A stretch of DNA of 64,000 nucleotides, taken from the NCBI GenBank assembly GCA_029953615.1, contig CP124529.1, forward strand, positions 2,786,001-2,850,000, read 5' to 3'. The notes beneath the pieces are model-generated. The model searched no databases. It worked only from the letters and a program-made list of their open reading frames with translations, and was not told the DNA's origin. Made by a program: the position numbers and the translations under genes. This DNA is from Pseudomonas putida (GTDB lineage: Bacteria; Pseudomonadota; Gammaproteobacteria; Pseudomonadales; Pseudomonadaceae). Below are positions 29,600-41,939 of the stretch, piece after piece. Numbering within the stretch: the first letter of the stretch is position 1; every line of letters begins with the position of its first letter.

Positions 29600-32405
29600 G
29601 GTAACCTTGAATGCCTTGGTCGAGGAAAGACTCGACCTTGTTGCCGACTACACCACCGAGGCCTTTCAGGACGATCTGAAGGAAGATGCCGTGGTCGCCC
29701 TTTTCGTTAGCCGGGAGGGCCTGGCTGAAGTCGTCGTAGTCGATCCAGTAGCGGTTGATCAGGCGCAGCTTCCAGCAGCAGTTGTCGTACTCGAAACCGC
29801 CCATGGCTTCCAGGGTTCGGTTGCGGTTGTAGTCATGCTGCCAGCGAGCGATGACGCTCCACTGCGGAACGATCGGCCAGATGACCGAGAAGTCATGCTG
29901 CTGGATCTTGTAGTAGTCCTTGATGTAGTTCTCGCTGCCTGGGACGCCATAGTCGCCACCGCCCACTTTCCAGGTACCGGTCGTGGAGTCGTAGGAGATG
30001 GTGTCGTTACGGTAGCGATAACCGAGGTTGACCACCTTGTTCGGGTTGTCTTCAGGCTGGTAGTGGAACATCGCGCTGCCCGAGCGGGTGCTGCGGCTGT
30101 CCGGGTCCCAGTTGAAGTCCGAATTGAAGCGCCAGTCGCGGTTGAAGAAGTAGTTGTACACCAGCGCGTACGGCGATACATCGGACTTTGCATCGTCACG
30201 GGTACGGTAGTTGATGCCTGGCAACTGGACCTTGCGGTCCTTGAAGTAGTACGCCTGACCGATGCTGAAGTTCTGGCGTTCGAAGCCGTTTTCTTCGATC
30301 CAGCGGGTGGTCACACCCAGCGACAGCTTGTTCTCGTCACCGATACGGTCGGTACCGCTGAAGCGGTTGTCACGGAATAGCGAGTCGTAGCTGAACAGGG
30401 TTTCACCCGAGTCGAACAGCGGAATGTCCTTCTGGTCCTCGTACGGGACGTACAGGTAGTACATGCGCGGTTCGAGGGTCTGCTTGTAATTGTTGCCGAA
30501 CAACGAGGTATTGCGGTCGAAGTAGAGCCCGCTGTCCACGCTGAAGATCGGGATGTCGCGGTTCAGCGAACTGTTGTAGCTGCCGTACGCCGGGTTGGCC
30601 GACTGTGCGATTGCCTGGGCTTTGCCCTGGCTGTCCAGGTCCAGATCGTAGTGGGTGTACGCGTACTTCAGCTTGGGGGTCAGGAAACCGTAGCTGGCTT
30701 CCATCGGCAGGCTGATCGACGGCGCGATGTTGAAACGGTTGCCGTTGGCGCGAGCGATGCCGGAAACGTTCTGATCCAGTCGACGGCCGCCTAGCACTGC
30801 TCCAGTGACCGGATCCCTGACGACGCCTGCAGTCGTATCCGGCAGGCCGTCTTCGTTGAAGACCAGATCGTCTTTCAGGTCACGATCAAAGCGAACGGCT
30901 TCAGTTTCATAGCTGAGGTTCAGCCCACCCGGCTCAAACGGCAGCTTGCCATTGAAGGTAATCTGCGGCAGGCGATCATACGGCGTGATCTTCGAGATGG
31001 TCGCCATCTCGTAGGCATGCACGTTCAACCGTGCGGTATAGCTGTCACCACGATAGGTCAGAGCACCCTGCTGGTTCAGCAGGTCCTGGGTTTCAATACC
31101 GATCTGATCGGATTCCAGGTCCTGGAAGTAGAACGGGTCGCTGATGTCGGTGTAGTCCACCTCTGCCATCAGGCGCTCGTCCAGCCCGCCCTTGTGCTGC
31201 CAGTTGACCATCCAGCGCTGTTCTTTGTAGTCAGTCTGGTCTTTGCGGTCGTCGTTCTTGTCGTTGAGGTACGCGCCACCGAACTGGCCTTCGCTGGAAG
31301 GTGTCAGGTAACGGAACTCGCCTTCCATCAGCAGGCCGCGCTTGGTCATGTAGCGCGGGTACAACGTGGCATCGTAGTTCGGCGCCAGGTTGAAGTAGTA
31401 CGGCGTGACCAGCATGAAGCCGGTGTCGCTGGTGCTGCTGAACGATGGCGGCAGGAAGCCGGACTGGCGACGGTCGTCGATCGGGAAGTAGATGTACGGT
31501 GTGTAGAACACCGGGAAATCCTTGACCCGCAGCGTAACGTTGGTCGCGGTACCGAAACCGGTGGCCGGGTTCAGGGTGATGTTGTTGCCCTTCAGCTGCC
31601 AGGCGTTGCTGCCCGGTTCGCAGGTGGTGTACGTACCGTCCTTGAGGCGGATGATGGCGTTTTCGCCACGCTTGGCGTACAGGGCACTGCCGCGGATGTG
31701 CGACTTGTGCATCACGTATTCGGCGTTGTCGACCTGGGCTTCGCCCGTGTCGAGCTGGATCTGTGCCTCGTCACCGACCACCAGCGAACCGTTGTCACGG
31801 ATCTTGACGTTGCCCTTGAGCTCGCCACGGTTTTCGGTCTGGTAGAGGTTGGCCTCGTCGGCTTCGGCCTGCATGCTGCCCTGGCGCATCACCACGTCAC
31901 CGGCGAGGGTAGCGATCTGCTGCTCCTGCTGGTACTTGGACACCTTGGCGTTGATGTAGGTCGGCGACTCGTCCTTCGGCGTGGTGTCGGCCATACCCGG
32001 GCGGGTTGGCTCGATGTACGCGCCACCGCAGTACGGGCCGGTTTCGGCCAGCTGCGCGGCAGTGAGCTTTTCACGCGGAACCCAGTCCAGGTGGCTGTAG
32101 TCTTCGCTGCGCGACTTCAGGGCACGGCCTTTGGCCTCGGTGACCAGCATCGGCCGGTCGGCAGTTTCGCCTTCGCTCGCGGCTTCGGTGCCGGTGCTGA
32201 CGGCAGCACCCTCGTGCACCGGGCGCGGCGGCAGGTTGTTGACTGGGGTCTTGGGCTTGCAGTCCCAACCACCGGAGGCGGACACTTGGCAGTCGAACTG
32301 TTCGGCTGCCACCACGTAAGACGTGGCCAGAGGTTGCAGGGCCAGCAGACCGCCGGTTACCAGCAACGGAAACTTTCTACGAAACGCGGGGGATTTCAAT
32401 GCCAT
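29574..32405 (-). CDS. lptD: LPS-assembly protein LptD
   Basis: 943 residues from ATG 32405 ([19 protein letters not shown]); the frame is open upstream but lacks a signal sequence. It is the outer-membrane barrel that, with LptE, inserts LPS into the outer leaflet. Signal peptide to about residue 33, an LptA-like OstA_N domain at about 145-260 and then a long beta-barrel. Cysteines occur in the mature N-terminus (FDCQ, WDCK) and as an adjacent pair near the C-terminus (DNCCWKL), consistent with the inter-domain disulfides known for LptD. Divergent from amgK over 130 bases. Confidence 0.95.
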   Translation of the reverse strand: MALKSPAFRRKFPLLVTGGLLALQPLATSYVVAAEQFDCQVSASGGWDCKPKTPVNNLPPRPVHEGAAVSTGTEAASEGETADRPMLVTEAKGRALKSRSEDYSHLDWVPREKLTAAQLAETGPYCGGAYIEPTRPGMADTTPKDESPTYINAKVSKYQQEQQIATLAGDVVMRQGSMQAEADEANLYQTENRGELKGNVKIRDNGSLVVGDEAQIQLDTGEAQVDNAEYVMHKSHIRGSALYAKRGENAIIRLKDGTYTTCEPGSNAWQLKGNNITLNPATGFGTATNVTLRVKDFPVFYTPYIYFPIDDRRQSGFLPPSFSSTSDTGFMLVTPYYFNLAPNYDATLYPRYMTKRGLLMEGEFRYLTPSSEGQFGGAYLNDKNDDRKDQTDYKEQRWMVNWQHKGGLDERLMAEVDYTDISDPFYFQDLESDQIGIETQDLLNQQGALTYRGDSYTARLNVHAYEMATISKITPYDRLPQITFNGKLPFEPGGLNLSYETEAVRFDRDLKDDLVFNEDGLPDTTAGVVRDPVTGAVLGGRRLDQNVSGIARANGNRFNIAPSISLPMEASYGFLTPKLKYAYTHYDLDLDSQGKAQAIAQSANPAYGSYNSSLNRDIPIFSVDSGLYFDRNTSLFGNNYKQTLEPRMYYLYVPYEDQKDIPLFDSGETLFSYDSLFRDNRFSGTDRIGDENKLSLGVTTRWIEENGFERQNFSIGQAYYFKDRKVQLPGINYRTRDDAKSDVSPYALVYNYFFNRDWRFNSDFNWDPDSRSTRSGSAMFHYQPEDNPNKVVNLGYRYRNDTISYDSTTGTWKVGGGDYGVPGSENYIKDYYKIQQHDFSVIWPIVPQWSVIARWQHDYNRNRTLEAMGGFEYDNCCWKLRLINRYWIDYDDFSQALPANEKGDHGIFLQIVLKGLGGVVGNKVESFLDQGIQGYREREDQAY

Positions 32406-32535
32406 CTTATTAGTCCGGGCTTCCTGCGTGCCATCTGCCCGCGTGTGGGGCCGCACGCCTCTCGATGGTCTGAAAAAGATGCTGGATAATAAAGCATGAC
32501 CCGCTTGACGGCTAGGGCCGTCGGAGACCCTTGTA

Positions 32536-34223
<1,688 letters not shown>

Positions 34224-34224
34224 C

Positions 34225-34989
34225 ATGTGGTGGCCAAGCACGGTGATTGGTGCCGGTGCCGGCTTTGCCGTTGCCAGCATCCCCGGGGCTTTGCTCGGCG
34301 CGTTGCTGGGGCAGGCCATTGATCGCCGCCTGCGTTTGCAAGGCTGGGAGGACATGCGCGAACGCCTCAGCGGGCGCCCGGCCTTGCGGGACGACGAGTT
34401 GCTGTTCGTGATGCTCGGGCGCCTGGCCAAGTGCGATGGCCGGGTGGGTGAGCAGCATATCCAGCAGGCGCGCCAGGAGATGGTGCGCCTGGACCTGACC
34501 GAAGCGGCCCGGCTACGCGCGATAGCCGCGTTCAACCGTGGCAAGGCGGGCAAGGACCGGCTGGGTGGGCACTTGCGGCGCATTCGCCAGCAGCCGCATG
34601 CCGCCGAAGGCACCCTGCGTGCCTGTTGGCGCATGGTCTGGGCTGACGGCAAGATGGGCAACAAAGAGCGTGAACTGTTGCTGGACTGGGGGCAGAAACT
34701 GGGCCTGAGCCGGCGACAGGTGCAGGCCATGTCGCTGGAGTATGAGCCGCGCAAGGCGGGGCCGGAAGGGGTGGCCATGACCTATGCGGCGGCGTTGCGC
34801 TTGCTGGCGGTCGAGGCAGACACCGATGGCGACAAGGTCAAGCAGGCGTATCGTCGGCTGGTCAGCCGGCACCACCCGGACAAGCTGGCTGGCACCGGTG
34901 CCAGCGAGGCGCAGGTGCGTGAAGCGACCGAGCGGACCCGGGAGTTGCATCAGGCTTATGCCATGATCCGCAAGCGGCGGGGGCTTTGA
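34225..34989 (+). CDS. djlA: DjlA-like membrane-anchored J-domain co-chaperone
   Basis: 254 residues from ATG 34225, one base after the murU stop. A glycine-rich membrane segment (about residues 5-28, VIGAGAGFAVASIPGALLGA) resembles the DjlA dimerisation helix. A TerB-like helical domain covers about 55-165. The C-terminal J domain (about 190-254) keeps the HPD motif in RRLVSRHHPDKLAG. It would stimulate DnaK at the inner membrane. Confidence 0.88.
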   Translation: MWWPSTVIGAGAGFAVASIPGALLGALLGQAIDRRLRLQGWEDMRERLSGRPALRDDELLFVMLGRLAKCDGRVGEQHIQQARQEMVRLDLTEAARLRAIAAFNRGKAGKDRLGGHLRRIRQQPHAAEGTLRACWRMVWADGKMGNKERELLLDWGQKLGLSRRQVQAMSLEYEPRKAGPEGVAMTYAAALRLLAVEADTDGDKVKQAYRRLVSRHHPDKLAGTGASEAQVREATERTRELHQAYAMIRKRRGL

Positions 34990-35003
34990 TGCCCTGCGCG
35001 GTA

Positions 35004-35123
35004 CCTGTAGGAGCGGCCTTGCGTCGCGAAAGGGCCGCAAAGCGGCCCCAGCGATATCTGCTGCGAAGCTGACTACTTGGGGCCGCTACGCGCCCCATCG
35101 CGACGCAAGGCCGCTCTTACAGG
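35004..35123. repeat. REP element pair (GCGGCCTTGCGTCGCGA variant)
   Basis: Inverted units CCTGTAGGAGCGGCCTTGCG and its complement lie between the convergent djlA and DUF3530 genes, and the right arm overlaps the DUF3530 stop. The stem centre differs from most other copies here. Confidence 0.8.
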
Positions 35124-36109
35124 CTCATCCACCCTCGCACCCGGCGGAACAGTTGTTCCTGCTCGGCCGCCTTGTTCCCCGGCATGGCAATCAGCGACAA
35201 CTGCCGGTACTGGCTGTCCTTCTGCCGCTTGCTGGCCTGCAGGCGCTGCGCGGCGGCATTGCGGTCAGCGCTGCGGGTGGCGTAGTAGATGTCGGCAGTC
35301 GGCACTTTCAAGGTCGGGGCCAGGCTTTCCAGGTCATGCTCCACCCGCGCTGGGGTCTGCGCGGCGACCATCACCAGTTTTTGCACCGGCGGTGGCTGTT
35401 TCTCGCTCAGGTAGCGGGCCGCCCAATATGCGCCGCTGCCGTGGCCAATCAGCACGATGCTGCGGGCGTTGTGCTGCTGGGCAAAGGCCACCGCGGCATC
35501 CAGGCGGGCAAAAACGCGCTCGGCATCGGCCGGGTCGGTTTGCTCGCTGGCCTGTTTGGCGTCGGTACTCTCTGCGGTGTCTGCATCGGCCGCCGTAGCT
35601 TGGGCGACGTTGGCATTGGCATCGGCTGGCACGTCCTTGGCCGGGGCGCTTTCGCCCTTGTCTGGCTCCGGCTGGGCAGCCGGCCTGGCCTCGACCCGCG
35701 CCTGCGGGGTGTCGGCGAGCAGGTCGGGCAGGCTGATGCTCAGGCTGTGCCAGCCGATATCGGGAAACTTCTGCCGCAGCGGGCCGACCGCATTCGGCCA
35801 GTCAGCCGTTTCGCCAGCCCCCGGGACGATGATGACCGCCCCCTGCGGATCGCTGTCGTTGGCCGGTTTCCACAGGGCCAGGAAGTTGTCGGCGCCGGCC
35901 TGCAGGGTTTGCTGCTCGGCCTTGGGCACCAGCCGCTCGAGTGCCTGGGCATCCTCCTGGCTACGCTCCAGCAGCGGTGGGCGAGGGGCTTGGGCAGGGG
36001 GGGCCTCGGTGGCGGTGGAGGGTTTTTCGACATCGGCGGCCAGGGCGCCGAGTGGAAGGATCGAGGCCAGGCAGCACATTGCCAGCGTCGTGCGATAAAG
36101 TGTGGACAT
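35117..36109 (-). CDS. DUF3530-type alpha/beta hydrolase-like protein
   Basis: A 330-residue exported protein. The signal peptide is about residues 1-24 (TLAMCCLASILPLGALA). The middle (about 150-205) is a low-complexity Ala/Asp/Glu/Pro segment. The fold resembles alpha/beta hydrolases: VIIVPGAGETADWPNAVGPL, then a nucleophile-elbow-like VLIGHGSGAYWAARYL in which Ser follows GHG. This agrees with DUF3530. No substrate can be named. It is divergent from agtS over 94 bases. Confidence 0.75.
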   Translation of the reverse strand: MSTLYRTTLAMCCLASILPLGALAADVEKPSTATEAPPAQAPRPPLLERSQEDAQALERLVPKAEQQTLQAGADNFLALWKPANDSDPQGAVIIVPGAGETADWPNAVGPLRQKFPDIGWHSLSISLPDLLADTPQARVEARPAAQPEPDKGESAPAKDVPADANANVAQATAADADTAESTDAKQASEQTDPADAERVFARLDAAVAFAQQHNARSIVLIGHGSGAYWAARYLSEKQPPPVQKLVMVAAQTPARVEHDLESLAPTLKVPTADIYYATRSADRNAAAQRLQASKRQKDSQYRQLSLIAMPGNKAAEQEQLFRRVRGWMSL

Positions 36110-36203
36110 GAGTCAACCCAGGGCCAGAATGATACCGGCAGCCTAATAGTATTTGCCCGTGACGGCCATGCTGCATGGCCGCTTTGCCAAGACGAGCGTG
36201 TAG

Positions 36204-38592
36204 ATGAAGCGAATGCGTCGCCTGTTGGTTATCGGCTGCTTGTGGCTGCCCTTGATTGCATTGGCCAGCCCCGAGGCGGTGCCCACAGTTGCCTTGGAAC
36301 CGGCCCAGCAGCAATGGCTGGATACACACCGCAGCCTGCGTGTCGGCCTTGTATTGCAGGCCCCCTACGCTCAGTTCGACCGGCGCTTGCAGCAGCTGTA
36401 CGGGGCCAACGTGGAGCTGGTCAGCAGCCTGGCGCAGGCGCTGCGGCTGGACCTTACCTGGCGCAACTTCGCCGACCAGGCCAGCCTCGAGCATGCTCTG
36501 CAGGCCGGCGAAATCGACTTTGCCCCAGGGCTTACCCAGACCCCCGCCAGCCTGCGTCTGTGGCTGTTCAGCGACCCTTACATGCGTGTGCCGCAACTGG
36601 TGGTTGGGCCGCGCACCGGGACCATGGCCGTGGACCTGGAAACGCTCGAGGCCGAGCAGCGGGTGGCGGTACGCATGCCCAGCCAGCTGGCGGACTACCT
36701 GCGTGGCAACTACAGCAACCTCAACCTGCAAGGGGTGCCCAACGAGCGCGAGGCCCTGCAGCTGGTGGTGGGTGGTCAGGCCAGTTTCGCCGTGCTGGAC
36801 GAAGCCCAGCTCAGCCGCCTGTCGCGCGAGAGCGAGTTCGGCGAGCTGGCCGTGGTCGGTGATATCGGCCTCCCGCAGCTGTTGCGCATCGGTTCGCGGC
36901 GCGACTGGCCGCTGCTGGCCGATGTGCTCGAGCGTGGCCTGCAGGCGCTGCCGGCCAAGGAGCTGGAGCAACTGCACCAGCGTTGGCTGCAGCCAAAATA
37001 CCCACGGCTGAGCGAGTCGACCGGTTTCTGGCAGAACCTGGCCTTGCTGTCGGGCATGCTGCTGTTGTGCGCACTGGCCACCCTGGTATGGCAGCGTCGG
37101 CAGCAGCGCCAGCTGGAGCGCAGCCTGCTGGCGACGCGAGAGAGCCTGGTGGAGCGGCAGGTGCGCGAAGAAGCATTGCGCCTGAGCCAGTTCGCCATCG
37201 ATCAGAGCACGGTAGGCATCCTCTGGGTCAACTGGGACAGCCACGTGCGCTACGCCAACCATGCCGCCGAGCGCATGTTGGGTTACGGCGAAGGCGCGCT
37301 GCTGGAGCGGCCGCTGAGCGACTTTGAACCCGGCCTGAGCATGGACCGCTGGCTGGAGCTGTGGAAGGGCGCGCGCACCGGGGCGGGCGGTGTCGGCCAG
37401 TTCGAGACGCAGTGCCTGCGGGCTGACCACAGCCTGCTTCCGGTCGAGCTGTCGTTTGAGTTTTCTGCGCTTTCGTGATTCCGAATACCTGGTGGTCTAC
37501 CTCGCCGATGTCACCGAGCGCCATCGCGCCCTGGCGGCCCTGCGCGAAAGCGAGGCGCGGCTCAAGGGCATTGCCGGCAACGTGCCGGGGCTGGTGTTCC
37601 GCCTGGAGCGCGACCCGGCCGAAGGCGATCTGGAGTTCCCCTACATCAGCGAGGGCAGCGAGGCCTTGGTGGGTTACGCGCCCAGCGAGATCCAGCACCC
37701 GCAGATGGGCCTGCGCAATCTGGTACATCCCGACGACCGCGCCGATTACCACCGGGTGCAGGACCTGGCCCTGGCCAGCGACCAGGACTGGTCCTGGCAG
37801 GGGCGCATCCTCACCCGCCAGGGGGAGCAGCGCTGGGCCGACATCAAGGCCAGTACCCGGCGCCTGGGCAACGGCCAGGTGGTTTGGGACGGCGTGGTGT
37901 GGGACATCACCCAGGGCAAGCGGGCCGAGCTGGCCCTGGCCAGGTCCCAAGAGCAGTTGCGCGAATTGTCGGCCCACCTCGAGAGTGTGCGGGAGGAAGA
38001 AAAGGCCCGTATCGCCCGGGAAGTGCACGATGAACTGGGGCAGATGCTGACCGTGCTGAAACTGGAGGTGTCGATGTGCGAGCTGGCTTTTGCCGAGCTG
38101 GACCCGGGCCTGAACGAGCGCCTGGCCAGCATGAAGCGCCTGATCGCCCAACTGTTCCAGTTGGTGCGCGACGTGGCCACCGCCTTGCGCCCGCCGATTC
38201 TCGATGCCGGCATCGCTTCGGCCATCGAATGGCAGGCACGGCGTTTCGAGGCACGTACGCAAATCCCCTGCCTGGTGCAAGTACCGGATAATCTGCCAGC
38301 ATTGAGCGATGCCAAGGCCACCGGGCTGTTCCGTATCCTCCAGGAGGCGCTGACCAATGTGATGCGCCATGCCCAGGCGCACAGCGTGGAGATCGAACTG
38401 GTGCGTGAGCACGGGCAATTGCGCATGACTGTCAGCGATGACGGCCAGGGCTTTTGCCGTGACCAGCCCCGGCCCACCTCGTTTGGCCTGGTAGGGGTGC
38501 GCGAGCGGGTGCTGATGCTGGGCGGCAGCATGGCGCTGGAAAGTGAACCGGGCGAAGGCACCAGCCTGAGCGTTGCCATACCGTTGGAGTAG
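36204..38592 (+). CDS. agtS: Sensor histidine kinase, AgtS-like (frame broken by a 1-base insertion)
   Basis: Two frames join into one kinase of about 795 residues. The first (36204-37478) holds a signal peptide, a periplasmic substrate-binding-like domain (about 40-260), a membrane helix (about 273-293) and a first PAS domain. The second continues FLRFRDSEYLVVYLADVTER into a second PAS, the dimerisation/phosphoacceptor segment ARIAREVHDELGQMLTVLKL and an ATPase domain (LFRILQEALTNVMRHA, DDGQGF). Removing one T from TTT at 37455-37457 restores the frame. The position before a LuxR-type regulator and the agt ABC genes matches P. aeruginosa PA0600 (AgtS), reported to respond to 5-aminovalerate and related compounds. 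Confidence 0.85.
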
Positions 38593-38602
38593 GAGAGCGA
38601 TC

Positions 38603-39232
38603 GTGATTCGAGTGCTGGTGGCCGAAGACCACACCATTGTCCGTGAGGGCATCAAGCAGTTGATTGGCCTGGCCAAGGACATGCAGGTGGCGGGGGAGGC
38701 CGGTAATGGCGAGCAGTTGCTGGAAACCCTGCGCCACACGCCGTGCGAAGTGGTGTTGCTGGATATCTCTATGCCGGGCGTGAACGGCCTGGAAGCGATC
38801 CCGCGGATCCGTGCGTTGCACGATGCGCCGGCAATCCTGATGCTGTCGATGCACGATGAAGCGCAGATGGCGGCGCGGGCGCTGAAGGCCGGGGCGGCGG
38901 GTTATGCCACCAAGGACAGCGACCCGGCGCTGTTGCTGACCGCGATTCGCCGGGTTGCCGCTGGCGGGCGCTATATCGACCCGGCGCTGGCTGACCGTAT
39001 GGTTTTCGAAGTAGGCCTGACCGAGTCGCGGCCCTTGCATACGCTGCTGTCGGAGCGGGAGTTTTCGGTGTTCGAACGCCTGGCCCAGGGCGCCAACGTC
39101 AACGACATCGCTCAGCAGCTGGCGCTGTCCAGCAAGACCATCAGCACCCACAAGGCGCGCCTGATGCAGAAGCTGAAAGTGAACTCGCTGGCCGAGCTGG
39201 TGAAGTACGCCATGGAGCACAAGCTGGTCTGA
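38603..39232 (+). CDS. agtR: NarL/LuxR-family response regulator, AgtR-like
   Basis: 209 residues from GTG 38603, with GGAG about seven bases upstream, ten bases after the kinase. The receiver domain has the acidic pair in VLVAEDHTIVREG, the phosphoacceptor Asp in VVLLDISMPG and the conserved Lys in GYATKDSDP. The C-terminal LuxR helix-turn-helix is at about 145-205 (NVNDIAQQLALSSKTISTHK). It probably activates the downstream importer genes; a perfect inverted repeat at 39400-39419 is a plausible site. Confidence 0.88.
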   Translation: MIRVLVAEDHTIVREGIKQLIGLAKDMQVAGEAGNGEQLLETLRHTPCEVVLLDISMPGVNGLEAIPRIRALHDAPAILMLSMHDEAQMAARALKAGAAGYATKDSDPALLLTAIRRVAAGGRYIDPALADRMVFEVGLTESRPLHTLLSEREFSVFERLAQGANVNDIAQQLALSSKTISTHKARLMQKLKVNSLAELVKYAMEHKLV

Positions 39233-39266
39233 TTGCGACATGCCTGCTCTTTGAACTTACCGAGGC

Positions 39267-39360
39267 CCCTGTGGGAGCGGGCGTGCCCGCGAAAGGGCCT
39301 GACCTGCCGATCTCCATGGCTGAACCGGCCCCTTCGCGGGCAAGCCCGCTACCACAGGTT
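39267..39360. repeat. REP element pair (GCGGGC..GCCCGCGAA variant)
   Basis: Inverted units CCTGTGGGAGCGGGCGTGCC and its near complement (CCCGCTACCACAGG) lie between agtR and agtA. Confidence 0.8.
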
Positions 39361-39399
39361 TGGCGGGTGGCGCGGATGAGCATTCCAAACCCGCCATCG

Positions 39400-39419
39400 T
39401 TGTAGGGGAATCCCTACAA
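39400..39419. promoter_or_regulatory. Perfect inverted repeat upstream of agtA
   Basis: TTGTAGGG - GAAT - CCCTACAA, two exact eight-base arms, 108 bases before the agtA ATG. Short dyads of this size and GTAGGG-type sequence suit a dimeric NarL-family regulator, so AgtR is the obvious candidate. Confidence 0.55.
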
Positions 39420-39527
39420 AAAATCTTCCATCCGGATGATGGCATTCTCTCAGCAGCCCCCGATTTCCCGGCGCTTGCCGCTTGTCTAGTCTTTGCCTAC
39501 GCAGTCATCCAACAAGAAGGTGCAGGC

Positions 39528-40652
39528 ATGAGCGAGGCGAAGTCGAACGCTGCAACCAGCGAAACGCTGGTCAGCTTCCGTGGTGTGCAGAAGAGCTACG
39601 ACGGCGAGTCGCTGATCGTCAAAGACCTCAATCTGAATATTCGCAAGGGCGAGTTCCTCACCCTGCTCGGCCCGTCCGGGTCGGGCAAGACCACCAGCCT
39701 GATGATGCTGGCCGGCTTCGAAACCCCTACCGCCGGTGAAATCCAGCTGGCCGGGCGGTCGATCAACAACGTGCCGCCACACAAGCGCGATATCGGCATG
39801 GTGTTTCAGAACTACGCGCTGTTCCCGCACATGACCGTGGCGGAGAACCTGGCCTTCCCGCTGACCGTGCGCAACCTGAGCAAGACCGACATCAGCGAAC
39901 GGGTCAAGCGGGTGCTGAACATGGTCCAGCTCGACGCCTTCGCCAAGCGCTACCCCGGCCAGCTGTCCGGCGGCCAGCAGCAGCGGGTGGCCCTGGCCCG
40001 GGCACTGGTGTTCGAGCCGCAGCTGGTGCTGATGGACGAACCGCTGGGCGCCCTCGACAAGCAGCTGCGTGAACACATGCAGATGGAGATCAAGCACATT
40101 CACCAGCGCCTGGGCGTGACCGTGGTGTACGTGACCCACGACCAGGGTGAAGCGCTGACCATGTCCGACCGCGTGGCGGTGTTCCATCAAGGCGAAATCC
40201 AGCAGATCGCCGACCCGCGCACGCTGTACGAAGAACCCTGCAACACCTTCGTCGCCAACTTCATCGGCGAGAACAACCGCATCAACGGCACTTTGCTCGC
40301 CAGTGATGGCAAGCGCTGCCAGGTGCAGTTGCCGCGTGGCGAGCGGGTCGAGGCGCTGGCGGTGAATGTCGGCCAGGCCGGCGAGCCGGTGACCCTGTCG
40401 ATCCGCCCGGAGCGCGTGCGCCTGAACGGCCACAGCGAAAGCTGCGTGAACCGTTTCTCGGGCCGGGTGGCCGAATTCATTTACCTGGGCGACCACGTGC
40501 GGGTGCGCCTGGAAGTTTGCGGCAAGGGCGACTTCTTCGTGAAACAGCCGATTGCCGAGCTCGACCCGGCCCTGGCCGTGGGCGATGTGGTACCGCTGGG
40601 CTGGGAGGTGGAGCACGCCCGCGCGCTCGATCCGATTGCCGAAGCCCATTGA
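39528..40652 (+). CDS. agtA: ABC transporter ATP-binding protein, AgtA-like
   Basis: 374 residues from ATG 39528 ([15 protein letters not shown]). It powers import of the substrate bound by the next gene product. Walker [11 protein letters not shown], the signature [15 protein letters not shown], Walker [13 protein letters not shown] and the H-loop [10 protein letters not shown] are all present. A C-terminal TOBE domain covers about 290-365. The family is the polyamine/spermidine type. By synteny with P. aeruginosa PA0603-PA0606, the system would import GABA and 5-aminovalerate. Confidence 0.88.
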   Translation: MSEAKSNAATSETLVSFRGVQKSYDGESLIVKDLNLNIRKGEFLTLLGPSGSGKTTSLMMLAGFETPTAGEIQLAGRSINNVPPHKRDIGMVFQNYALFPHMTVAENLAFPLTVRNLSKTDISERVKRVLNMVQLDAFAKRYPGQLSGGQQQRVALARALVFEPQLVLMDEPLGALDKQLREHMQMEIKHIHQRLGVTVVYVTHDQGEALTMSDRVAVFHQGEIQQIADPRTLYEEPCNTFVANFIGENNRINGTLLASDGKRCQVQLPRGERVEALAVNVGQAGEPVTLSIRPERVRLNGHSESCVNRFSGRVAEFIYLGDHVRVRLEVCGKGDFFVKQPIAELDPALAVGDVVPLGWEVEHARALDPIAEAH

Positions 40653-40692
40653 TGGATTGCTTCACCAACCCTGTACTGTGGAGAGAATAATA

Positions 40693-41727
40693 ATGCGCAA
40701 GCAGTTGAAACTGACCGCCCTGGCCCTGGGGCTGTTCGCCGCCGGCCAGGCCATGGCCGCAGACCTTACCGTGGTCTCGTTCGGTGGCGCCAACAAGGCA
40801 GCCCAGGTCAAGGCGTTCTACGAGCCGTGGGAAAAGGCCGGCAAGGGCAAGATCGTCGCAGGCGAGTACAACGGCGAAATGGCCAAGGTCAAAGCGATGG
40901 TCGACACCAAGAGCGTGTCGTGGAACCTGGTGGAAGTGGAGTCGCCAGAACTGGCCCGCGGCTGTGACGAGGGGATGTTCGAAGAGCTCGACCCGGCCCT
41001 GTTCGGCAATGAGGGTGACTATGTGCCGGGTGCCATCCAGCCCTGCGGTGTGGGCTTCTTCGTATGGTCCACGGTGTTGGCCTACAACGCCGACAAGCTG
41101 AAGACCGCACCGACCAGCTGGGCCGATTTCTGGGACACCAAGAAATTCCCGGGCAAGCGCGGCCTGCGCAAGGGCGCCAAGTACACCCTGGAATTCGCCT
41201 TGATGGCCGACGGAGTGGCGCCGAAGGATGTGTACCAGGTGCTAGGCACCAAAGAGGGCGTGGACCGCGCCTTCAAGAAGCTCGACGAACTCAAGCCAAG
41301 CATCCAGTGGTGGGAAGCCGGCGCCCAGCCGCCACAGTACCTGGCCTCGGGTGACGTGGTCATGAGCTCGGCCTACAACGGTCGCATCGCTGCAGTGCAG
41401 AAAGAAAGCAACCTGAAGGTGGTGTGGAACGGCGGCATCTATGACTTCGACGCCTGGGCCATCCCGAAAGGCGCCAAGAATGTCGAGGAAGCGAAGAAAT
41501 TCATTGCCTTCAGCGTACAGCCTGAGCAGCAGAAGACCTACTCCGAGAACATCGCCTACGGCCCGGCCAATTCCAAGGCCGTGAGCCTGTTGTCGGATGA
41601 AGTGAAGAAGGACATGCCGACCACGCCTGAGAACATTGCCAACCAGGTGCAGATCGACGTGGCCTTCTGGGCCGACAACAGCGAGCAGCTGGAGCAACGC
41701 TTCAACGCCTGGGCGGCGAAGAAGTAA
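40693..41727 (+). CDS. agtB: ABC transporter periplasmic binding protein, AgtB-like
   Basis: 344 residues. The signal peptide ends AAGQAMA; the mature protein starts ADLTVVSFGGANKAAQ. It is a PotD-type substrate-binding protein (family 1 fold) with a ligand-site segment VSWNLVEVESPELARGC. GGAGAG lies upstream of the ATG at 40693. It follows agtA by 40 bases and is separated from agtC by a REP cluster. Confidence 0.88.
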   Translation: MRKQLKLTALALGLFAAGQAMAADLTVVSFGGANKAAQVKAFYEPWEKAGKGKIVAGEYNGEMAKVKAMVDTKSVSWNLVEVESPELARGCDEGMFEELDPALFGNEGDYVPGAIQPCGVGFFVWSTVLAYNADKLKTAPTSWADFWDTKKFPGKRGLRKGAKYTLEFALMADGVAPKDVYQVLGTKEGVDRAFKKLDELKPSIQWWEAGAQPPQYLASGDVVMSSAYNGRIAAVQKESNLKVVWNGGIYDFDAWAIPKGAKNVEEAKKFIAFSVQPEQQKTYSENIAYGPANSKAVSLLSDEVKKDMPTTPENIANQVQIDVAFWADNSEQLEQRFNAWAAKK

Positions 41728-41739
41728 ACGACCAGTGCG

Positions 41740-41911
41740 GGGGGCCGCTTTGCGGCCCATCGCCGGCAAGCCAGCTCCCACAGGGACCGCGCCATCCCCG
41801 AGGCCAGTGCAGTACCTGCAGGGGGCAGCTCCCACAGGGATCGGAAGTCTCGAAATCAGTGCAGTACCTGTGGGAGCCGGGCTTGCCGGCGATGGGCTGC
41901 GCAGCAGCCCC
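41740..41911. repeat. REP cluster inside the agt operon (three units)
   Basis: Two outer units of the CTTGCCGGCGAT variant face each other, with a degenerate third unit (GGGCAGCTCCCACAGGGATC) between. It fills most of the 212-base agtB-agtC gap and could protect the agtAB mRNA or reduce expression of the permeases. Confidence 0.8.
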
Positions 41912-41939
41912 ATTTTCAGTTCGTATCGCGGAGTTCGCC

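Noticed and set aside
31017..32489. 490-residue plus-strand frame over lptD
   Set aside because: Antisense of LptD; low-complexity Val/Gly/Leu composition and no domain.
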